Below are positions 19,817 to 27,135 of a stretch of 27,135 nucleotides of DNA, in pieces. Origin of the DNA: Zopfochytrium polystomum (lineage: Eukaryota > Chytridiomycota > Chytridiomycetes > Chytridiales > Chytridiaceae). A program made the translations under genes and the position numbers. Positions within the stretch are counted from its first letter, which is position 1. The number at the start of each line of letters is the position of its first letter. The stretch spans positions 1 to 27,135 of the forward strand of contig JAIVFJ010000534.1 of the NCBI GenBank assembly GCA_025765615.1, read 5' to 3'. The notes below the pieces were generated by a model. That model searched no databases. It was not told where the DNA came from and saw only the letters and a list, made by a program, of their open reading frames with translations.

Positions 19817-21175
19817 ATGGCGAAAGGGCAGCCCCACATCACGATCGGTGCCGACGTCGTGACTTTTGTCTGTCGTTATTTGCCCCCCCATCGCCGGTTC
19901 TCTGTGGCAACGCTGTTCCGAATCAAGTCTACCCAAGCCTCAGCCTTCCACAGCCTGTATTCCTTTCACAGCTTTGAGAGAGCCAGTAGATTCGGCGCCG
20001 TCGATCTGCTGGACTTGCTTTGGAAAATGCAAAAAGGCATCGGACGCTTTCCCATATACACGGCGGCTGCGATGAATGGAGCGAGCAAGGCAGGGCACGT
20101 TGCAGTGCTGCAGTGGTGGAAAGAGAGGGGTCTCGCAATCAGTTTCACCCCAAAGGCCATCGTCTGGGCGAGCCAATTTGGACACATTGGCGTGCTGGAT
20201 TGGTGGAAGGCGGAGCACTGGCCGGAGTTTGGGCACCATGTCAGACGTGCTTTCCTCAGAGCTGCAGCGAAGGGGAACGTGCAAGTGCTTCAGTGGTGGC
20301 AGAACAACCTTTCGAGCGACGAGCTTCAGAGCATGATGAAGTTCATTCCCAAGGCAGCTGTTTTCGCGAGCCAATTCAGGCGCATTCATGTTCTGGAATG
20401 GCTGAAGACGAAGGGATTGCTTGAGTTTGGGCCCCATGTGAAAAGTGCTCTTGGCAGAGCAGGCAAAAACGGTTATACAGACGTGCTTCAATGGTGGAAG
20501 GAAAACCTTTCAGACGAAGAGCTTCAGAGTATACATCTCAATGTCAACAACGTGAGCTGCCATGGACATGCATCATCGTTGCAAGTTCTGAAAGAGTCTG
20601 GAGTCACCTTCGTCTACAAGAGATACGCCATGGACTCAGCCAGCGGAAATGGTCATCCAGATGTCTTGCAGTGGTGGAAAGACAGCAAACTCGAACTGCG
20701 GTACACTGCGGATGCCATTGATTCCGCCAGTGATTTGGGCTTGATTGAAGTTCTGCAGTGGTGGAAAGACAGTGGCTTGGAGCTGAAGTACACAACCAAG
20801 GCGTTGTTGAATCCGTGTAAAAATCGAAATCTGGAAATGTTGAATTGGTGGATTAACAGTGGCCTTGAGCTCCCATATGACGCAGTCACTCTCAGAGCAG
20901 CCCTTGACGCAGGACTGGTCACAGTTGTACACCGTTGGTGGGAACTGAGCCGTGGAGAGGACAATGTTCGTCCAGATTACAAGGACGCTCTTCCGCTGTG
21001 GCAAGACTGGATTCAGACAGTGTTGCCAGCTGACGATGCATCTTGCAGGTCGTACAGTGACAGCGACGGAACCGCTTCAGATAATGAATCTGACGACAAT
21101 GCTTCGGATGATTCAGGGAGCGCAACCACATCGGAAGGAAGCGACTGGAGGACGTACTGTTATGATCTGGTGTAG
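19817..21175 (+). CDS. Ankyrin-like repeat protein with acidic tail
   Basis: A single exon of 452 aa. The N-terminal 45 residues (VVTFVCRYLPPHRRFSVATLF) vaguely recall an F-box-like helix pair, which is weak. From about residue 55 to 385 there are nine or ten repeats of about 33-36 residues built on ASxxGHxxVLQWWKDSGLELxYT, a divergent ankyrin pattern abundant in some chytrid genomes (established knowledge, not checked here). The Trp-Trp pair is nearly invariant. The last 45 residues are Asp/Ser-rich (SDSDGTASDNESDDNASDD). It is likely a protein-interaction scaffold; the partner is unknown. It has no signal peptide or membrane helix. A degenerate relative lies 3 kb downstream beyond a retrotransposon. 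Confidence 0.85.
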   Translation: MAKGQPHITIGADVVTFVCRYLPPHRRFSVATLFRIKSTQASAFHSLYSFHSFERASRFGAVDLLDLLWKMQKGIGRFPIYTAAAMNGASKAGHVAVLQWWKERGLAISFTPKAIVWASQFGHIGVLDWWKAEHWPEFGHHVRRAFLRAAAKGNVQVLQWWQNNLSSDELQSMMKFIPKAAVFASQFRRIHVLEWLKTKGLLEFGPHVKSALGRAGKNGYTDVLQWWKENLSDEELQSIHLNVNNVSCHGHASSLQVLKESGVTFVYKRYAMDSASGNGHPDVLQWWKDSKLELRYTADAIDSASDLGLIEVLQWWKDSGLELKYTTKALLNPCKNRNLEMLNWWINSGLELPYDAVTLRAALDAGLVTVVHRWWELSRGEDNVRPDYKDALPLWQDWIQTVLPADDASCRSYSDSDGTASDNESDDNASDDSGSATTSEGSDWRTYCYDLV

Positions 21176-21399
21176 CTGGGCTAAGGTCTTTTCTTGTCAT
21201 CACTGTGAGCCGGACTGGGTCATCAACGGAAACGTTTGATTAAATTGTCAATTGATTACTCGCGTCTGTGAGGCTATACTCACTCCTTTGACAACGTTGT
21301 TATTTTCTAGCCGATGACCCAAGTTCGAATATAGAAAAATGTCGATTGTCCGTGATTGTGCAAGACGAGATTGAAAAAACAGTAAAAGCTTAAAAGTCC
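21176..21399. other. AT-rich spacer after the ankyrin gene
   Basis: There is no gene here. It contains the 3' flank of the ankyrin gene and the outer edge of the copia relic. I looked for a long terminal repeat matching the other end of the relic near 24130 and saw none by eye. Confidence 0.4.
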
Positions 21400-24130
21400 T
21401 GATTCAAACTTGACGACCGTTCATGTCGACGTCCTGCTCCGCGAATGAAGACACTCTCCCAGTTCTGGATTGGTGAATGAGGAAAAGCTCGCGTAAAACG
21501 TGATTTAAGTATCCCACAAGTTCCATCTCGCCACCCCGTTGAAACACAAGTGGCACATCGGCAGTTACCTTGACGTAACGTAGCACATCTAGACCTGCCT
21601 CCCAGTGTTTGTCTGTTGCACTGGCCATAACTTAACCCCACCGTCCAACAGCAAACGATAAGTCTGGTCAAGTCCAAACTGCTGGGAAAGTCAAGCAGCC
21701 TGCCAATTCTTGCATGGGCTTCTCCATTCGTGGCTCTTCACCATGCTTCTCCAGAACGCGCCCTGGCACCATCAGGGTGGAGATAGCCTTGGCATCCTCC
21801 GTCCCAAATCTGGTCAGGAACTCATGGAAATTTGATGAGTTGCTCAATCGAATCTCCCCCTTCTCTTGGTCCTGTTGCACACCGATACCAATGTAGCACT
21901 CCAGCCTGCCCACATCACACAGCTCAAAAGTAGCGTTTGGGTTAGTCCAGAACTTCTCAAAGTTTGCCTTTGCAGAGGCATAATAGAATGTCAGCATATC
22001 ATCTACAAACAGTGATCCCATGAAGGCTGGATTCCCTAGCTGCTCCTTTAGGAAGAGCCAATGGTTGTGCTTCAATGGTTGGAATCCATTCCCCTCCAAC
22101 CACTTGCTAGCAGTCTTGTACCAAATCCGCCTGGCCTGTTTTGTCCCATACAGGGCCTTCTGTAATAGGCAATAGAGCTTCTCCCCATTTGGGCCTAATA
22201 CCTCATATCCATCTGGCTGTTCCATATAGACTTCCTCATCCATGAGTCCATTCAAGTAAGCTGCTCGAATATCGCTTTAGTGAATTTCCATATGAAACTC
22301 CAGAGCTAGTACAAGCATCAGCTGAAAGGTCTGCGCTTGCGCTGTCGGTGAGTATGTCTCAGTGTAGTCAAGTCGATAAATCTGGCTGAATCCTCGCCCA
22401 ACCAGCATCACCTTCCTCTTCAACAAGTTTCCATCTGCGTCTTTCCACCTCTCCAGGTGCCACTTCGACCCAATTGGTTTGCGACCTGATGGGAGTGGTT
22501 TCAATGTCCCCGTCCCATATTTGTCAAGTGTTTTCATCTGCTTATCCATAGCAGCTTTCCAACTCTTCCATTCGGGGTCACGTTTGACCTCTGCAACAGA
22601 AATGAAAGCAATGTTTGCTCTACCCCCAGTTGCTTTCTTTCCCTTCTTCTTGCGTTCCAGGAAATCACATACTGCTTGTTCTTGCTGAACTCACAGTCTT
22701 GTTTCATCTGTATGCGCTCGCTACAGCACTCCTGTGGTGAGTGAGGTGGTTATGGCTGACTTACAGGGGTGCTTGGCTGTTCTGTTGGTGGCAAGCGCTC
22801 TGGCAAACCTGGCTGTGGACTTGTTGCTGCATTTTCCCACGCTTCTGAGTCTGTATCACTTTCACTCGTTCTTTTGCTGTCTGTGTCTGCAGCTGGTGCT
22901 CCCCTCTTGCCAGTGAGAGGGACGTCATTATCATCCAAATCAGATCTGGTATTGGTGCGACGCCTTTGGCGTGAGTGTGAGGAAACAGCAGCTTTCGAGG
23001 TAGAATCGCTCAGGTGACCAGTGAGAGTCTCATCAAACTGCACACTCTGAATGACAAATATTTCATTTGTGGAATGGTCCAGAACATTGTTCGCCTTTCC
23101 GCCTTGTGCATGTGATAGATGTGCACAACCCAACTCTGCTCATTCAACTTGTTCTTGCCAGTCAAATGCTCAGCAGGACAGTGAGCCCATCCCCAGGCTC
23201 CAAATGCCCAGAGGCTCCAAGTCAGATTTGATTTGATGAATTGCTCAATGGGTGTGAGAGAGAGACTCAAGTAAACAGCAGTGGCTAGTGCATGAGGCCA
23301 CCACTTCTTCTCCATCTGAGCGCTTGCTCTGCCCATCAGAGCCATGGCATAAAATTGGACAGTATCTCCCTCCCCCGACTGGCCCTTCATGGGAAAGGCA
23401 ACCTTCAGATCAGAGAAGTCGTCTGTTAGGACTAGAGCTATCTCCTCGCCTTCAACACCTTTGCCTTAATTGGTGTGAAATCCATGTGAACCAGGTCAAG
23501 TGGGTGCTGTGCTCTGGGGTTCTTGGATCGTCGAAATGGAAGGCGTGTAAGCTTTGCACGCTGACACATCGCATAGCAAGTCCGACTCTGTGCAATGGGC
23601 TTAAATCCATCCACCATTCCAGCTAGCCGCTTTGCTGCATCATGCAATGAGTGGCACACCTGCCGATGTTGGATGTCTGCTGTCAACAGAACCTTGCTTG
23701 TTGACTTTGAAGGTGTAGCATGCCTCCTAGCAGTTATCTGCATCTCCAGATTTCGTCCAACAAGCTTCCCAAAAAGTACTTTGGCATTCTTTGTCCGATA
23801 GGCAATGTGAAACCCCTTCCCATGGAACTCAAGGCCAGCAAGGGTGAGAGGTGGTGTGGAGACTGAATAGCCGTGATGTTGGGGTAGTTTGTTCTCCCTG
23901 CAGTGTGACTTCCACTGTTTTTCCAGACAAATGTTGAGTCAAATACAACATTCCCTGCAGCAACAATCTTGAACAGTTTTCCATCTCCAACAGTGACCTC
24001 GTCGGACATTTGCCTGTAGGGTGCCTGGAACAAAGAAATGGAGGTTGTTTGTGAGGGCATTCAGCCATCCAGGTGTATTCGGCATCGCCATCAGCAGAAT
24101 ACAGACATATATCTTGTCCCAGTCAAGTGT
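21400..24130 (-). mobile_element. Ty1/copia retrotransposon relic (truncated, internally deleted)
   Basis: Minus-strand order is: protease remnant and its VTVGDGKLFK segment (about 24090-23930); GAG-pre-integrase with a CX2C pair and TRLPFRRS (about 23680-23470); start of integrase (LTDDFSDLKVAFP, about 23430); integrase C-terminal part (WWPHALATAVYL, about 23300); a Ser/Pro-rich linker; then RVT_2 reverse transcriptase (IGSKWHLERWKD, LNGLMDEEVYMEQPDGYE, LFVDDML); and the beginning of RNase H (HWEAGLDVLRYVK). The central integrase core with its later catalytic residues is missing. In-frame stops sit in the reverse transcriptase at 22277-22279 and just after AVWT near 21668. No LTRs, gag or primer-binding site were recognised, so it is non-autonomous and old. 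The domain order is that of copia rather than gypsy. Confidence 0.85.
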
Positions 24131-24169
24131 CCCAGGGTCCTTGAGGGCGCTGAATGAGTGCTGAGACTG

Positions 24170-25358
24170 AAAGCCCGCGATATTCCCAACACGCGATTGA
24201 TTGTGGCGAGCCGGGACGGGAACGTCGCGGTGTTGCAGTGGTGGAAAGACAGTGGAGTGCGAATAAAGCGTTCGGTGCGATCGCTCGTTAGCGCCAGTAG
24301 ACACGGACACCTTCCCGTATTGAAATGGTGGGAAACAGTCATCGGCCGGCCTGCGTTCGGGTCTCATGTCCATCGGGCCATCACCGCAGCCGCAACGAAC
24401 GGGCACTTGGAAGTCGTGAAGTGGTGGAAAGACAATCTTTCGGCGGAAAACCTTCGGCGCGTCGCGATCAACGTGGGCAAAGCGATCGAGGACGGACTCG
24501 CGTCGGTACTGCCACTGCTGAACGGAGTGCGGAGTTACTCTCCGCTACTCGTACGATTGCATAAACCGAGTAAGCGCAAACGGACATGTGGCTGTTCTGC
24601 AGTAGGTGGAAGGACAGTGGGCTGGATCTCAAGTTCTCGAATGAGTCCATGGACTTTGGGTCACTTGGCTGCTTTGGCGTGGGTGGAAAGAGGGCGAGGA
24701 CGACTTGTCCGTGTATTATTCAGAGGATGCAATGGACAGGGCGAGTGCAACCGGGCACGTGGGTGTTTTGCAATGGTGGAAGGACAGTGGGCTCGACCTG
24801 GAGTACACTATTGGAGCCATCAACCACGCATCCTCGAGGGGTAGGACTGAAGTTCTTCAGTGGTGGAAAGATAGTGGGTTGGAGCTAAGGTACTCTTCAG
24901 CGGCGTTACGCCTTGCGTGTGAAAATCGACAGTTGGAGGTGCTGGAAATGGTGGAATCGGATGCGGCCTTGAGCTTCGCTACGAATGCTGGAACTGTTTG
25001 CGGCAGCCTTTTCCCTCCGGGCATGTTTCATTGTGCAGTGCTGGAGGGAGTTGAGCATCAACGAGCAGAGTACCACCTCAACAAACAGCCCGAATCACAA
25101 GGATGTTCTCCGGGATTTGAAAAACTGGATTCATTCATTCTTGACCAAAAGTCAGCCAACTTTTAATCGCAGAGCGGCCACAAGGGTGATGAAACAAGTT
25201 ACGAGGAGTCAGACACCGGTGTTGGCTTTTCCGCGGAGGACTCAAACAGTTCCGAGAGTGTCAGTTCATCATCAGACAGCGATGGTTCAAATGACGGTGA
25301 TGCAAACAGGCGAGATTATGCAATTAAAAAATTGGGTAAGGTTACTCAATTGAGGTAG
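24170..25358 (+). pseudogene. Ankyrin-like repeat gene, 5'-truncated and frameshifted
   Basis: It is related to the gene at 19817-21175: the same VLQWWKDSGL repeats, with several stretches of about 20 bases (around 24232, 24860) nearly identical to it, and the same style of acidic tail (SSSDSDGSNDG) ending at TAG 25356-25358. It has no N-terminal segment: repeats begin abruptly next to the copia relic. The frame breaks near 24600, where CAGTGGTGG has become CAGTAGGTGG, again near 24690, and again before the tail (about 24950-25190). The region 24705-25166 still reads as two and a half clean repeats. It is a duplicate truncated by the retrotransposon insertion or a linked deletion. Confidence 0.8.
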
Positions 25359-25751
25359 CGGGGCATCCAGAGTCACTGCACCATATTGTTCACAATCAGG
25401 CTTGTACGTTTATTGAGGTCCACTGAATTACGCGGTTAAGTGACACCTCCTGTTCACTTCTTGGGTAATACATTGACGCTTTCTGAATCATTTCGTATTG
25501 ACTCGGAGTTTGGTCCGATGTACGACTTGCCCTTATGTCATGAAGTGAACGATCCTCAGGAGTCAGATAGTTTCATGATGGTTTACTGCTTGGCTCCACA
25601 CGCAGGGTTCTGCTGGAACATGCCTAAAAAATACCCTCCCGACTTATTTCGATGGGTCAGTGCTGCCGAGAGTTGGTTTCATGCACCGTGAATCCAAGAT
25701 GACAACATAAATATTGACTCGAAACAGAAAGTAAACACCTTCTGCAATGCA
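25359..25751. other. No supported gene between ankyrin pseudogene and SANT gene
   Basis: An open frame at 25440-25691 plus (83 codons) resembles no family I know and lacks strong coding character. It may be chance, or more decayed sequence. I see no repeats or RNA genes. Confidence 0.4.
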
Positions 25752-26605
25752 TCACTTCATCGCAACTCCTTTCCCACCCCTTCCACGCCTCCCACGGCCG
25801 GCACCCGTTCCGCGGACTGCCTCCACTCGCGCCACCTCATCGACCTTTGGCACTGACCCAACATCGTGTGCGGTCCCATCACTGTCAATCCCTCCAGCCT
25901 GCACAGTCTTCAGTAACCTCGTCCTCCTCGTCTCCACACCCGCGCCACCATCCTTCCACTCATCAACCCCACCAGCCGCCGCCGCCGCCGCAACCGCCGC
26001 CCTACTGACCGCCATCGCGACCGGCCCCTTCCTCCTCACCCGCAACCACCCCGCCCTCCGTGTCTCGTGCTTCCGCATATAGTACGCCTCCACGCAATCC
26101 GCCGTCGGCCGCGTCCTCACAAAGTCCCCGCGCGATCCGCGTGAAGCTCTTGCCGACCGTGGCCAGGCCGGCTGCGAGGTCGTCGAGCTCGCGGGGGAGC
26201 CAGGCGGGGCGGGGAGGAGCGTGTGTTCGATGGGGAGGTGGTGGCTGTGGGAGGTGTGGGTCTCATCGAGGGGGGGTGAAGCGGTGGAGGTCGGGGTACT
26301 GTGGGGCGAGGGGAGGGTTTGGGTCGAGCCAGCGCCAGCGGAGACGTTTGGCTGGCGGGTAGGGAGCGGAGGATTGAACGGCTTCGATGGATCGCTTTGC
26401 GATTTCGTGGTGGGTCGGTGAGGCAGAGGGGATCACTTCAGTCGACACTTCCATCAGCGTGGCGACCGGTGGAAGTGGCACATCGCACGACTCACTTGGC
26501 GGAGTCGGGTGCCCCAGGTCCGAGTACTTTTCGCCGCCGTCCTGCAGCGTCGGAGCATTCGTTTTGAGCGTGCTGAACTGGATCGACCACGTCGTTCGCC
26601 GGAAT
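25752..26605 (-). CDS. SANT/Myb-like domain protein, 3' part, with an apparent 1-nt frameshift
   Basis: The minus strand reads a Pro/Ser-rich segment (VIPSASPTHHEIAKRS, about 26440) and then a SANT domain at about 26202-26060. The first half (WLPRELDDLAAGLATVGKSF) and second half (DFVRTRPTADCVEAYYMRKH) fit the SANT consensus W...E...L...L..VGK.F..IA..FV..R...DCVE.YY..K. They are in frames that differ by one base at a G4 run (about 26126-26129). The C-terminus is Gly/Arg-rich and ends at 25752. SANT domains of this type occur in chromatin complexes (ELM2-SANT and SNT2-like); the complex is not identifiable. A TGA near 26250 interrupts the first-half frame. A 55-bp GT-AG intron (GTACCC to CCCACAG) would remove it, but shifts phase into the second-half frame. 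Either a base error or a real lesion is present. Confidence 0.6.
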
Positions 26606-27135
26606 CACCGTGTTCTTGCCAGTGGGACAGATTCTCCCCCGCGGCGAGAAAACCCAATCGGGCACGTCAAACCTGCTTTTACATCGGTCTTCCAAAGCAG
26701 GCACCAGGCCACATCCGTCACGATATCTGGTATGGGGCAGGCCATCTTGGTGATCGAGTAAAGCTTCTGCGACGTCCGCGCGAAGGCCAACGCAAGGATC
26801 GACTCGCCTTCGTGGACGCGGTTTCGCGTGATGCGGCCAGGGAAGGTGCGAGGCGGTCGCGGGGCGGCGGCGGAAGACGCCGAGGCGGGGTGATATTGAG
26901 GCCGGCAACCAGCTGCTGGTCTGCGCCGCGCCGTCTCCGGGCCGCTCTCGCAAGTAGACCGGGGCCGCCAGTGGGCTTGACGGGTGCAACGGCTGCAGTG
27001 GCCTTCATTGGAGGGCTCGTCTTGGTTGCTGCCTTCGTGGGCTCCGGAGTGTTCGCTCTCGCCGCTGGCGACTCTTCGGTGCTGTCGCTTCCAGGTCCAG
27101 CTCCATTGGAAGATTTTTAGCACTGGAGGTTTTCG
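26606..27135 (-). other. Possible 5' exons of the SANT gene, unresolved
   Basis: All three minus-strand frames are partly open. One reads a low-complexity Ser/Pro/Thr/Ala segment (NTPEPTKAATKTSPP, about 27040). Another has a more globular stretch (HEGESILALAFARTSQKLYS, about 26800) with no family I recognise. A plus-strand frame at 26509-27120 is also open, but reads as an Arg-rich antisense shadow. I cannot fix exons or a start codon. Confidence 0.3.

Noticed and set aside
21176..24170. Long terminal repeats flanking the copia relic
   Set aside because: I compared the outer few hundred bases at both ends by eye and found no shared block, so LTRs are not claimed.
25440..25691. 83-codon plus-strand frame
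   Set aside because: No family resemblance or neighbour context. Length is within what chance allows.
26509..27120. 203-codon plus-strand frame ending in a hydrophobic segment
   Set aside because: Arg-rich start, no start context and no recognisable domain. It lies opposite the probable 5' part of the SANT gene, so it is more likely a GC-driven shadow.

Overview
The window looks like nuclear DNA from a fungus, most likely an early-diverging (chytrid-like) lineage. The evidence is short spliceosomal introns (about 41-118 bp, GT-AG plus one GC-AG), GPI-type secreted aspartic proteases, a ZIFL-type MFS transporter, ankyrin-like repeats built on an LQWWKDSGL unit, and a zinc-knuckle Mutator-like transposase. 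The taxonomic call is inference; no rRNA or tRNA gene was recognised.

Layout, left to right. (1) 1-2138, minus: a frameshift-riddled Mutator-like (MULE) transposase that runs off the left edge. (2) 3395-6939 and 7903-11650, plus: a tandem pair of paralogous membrane proteins with the order signal peptide, kelch propeller, Lys-rich stalk, one membrane helix, cytoplasmic tail, SH3. The two share all four intron positions. The left copy carries about ten frame disruptions and the right copy is intact. (3) 11921-13595 and 13798-16747, minus: two pepsin-family proteases. I rebuilt five exons (464 aa) and nine exons (827 aa) by splice-site and phase matching. Both have DTC or DSC in place of the second DTG/DSG motif and end in a GPI-type tail. 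The second has a long Ser/Thr stalk made of two tandem repeats, and one of its introns appears to have been carved from formerly coding repeat sequence. (4) 16934-19236, minus: an eight-exon MFS transporter (634 aa) with a 26-nt exon and a GC-AG intron. (5) 19817-21175, plus: an intact single-exon ankyrin-like protein. (6) About 21400-24130, minus: a decayed Ty1/copia retrotransposon, abutting (7) about 24170-25358, plus: a second ankyrin-like gene without its 5' part and with broken frame. (8) 25752 to about 26605 and perhaps to the right edge, minus: a SANT/Myb-like gene whose SANT domain is split by a 1-nt shift in a G4 run.

The proteases, the transporter and the kelch-SH3 proteins would all act at the cell surface. 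Two dead transposons, two decayed gene copies and tandem paralogues suggest a rapidly evolving duplicated region. The strongest leads are the kelch-stalk-TM-SH3 receptor-like pair, the intron birth in the protease stalk, and the Cys-substituted second catalytic motif shared by both proteases. All intron boundaries come from reading the sequence and phase arithmetic, not from transcripts.
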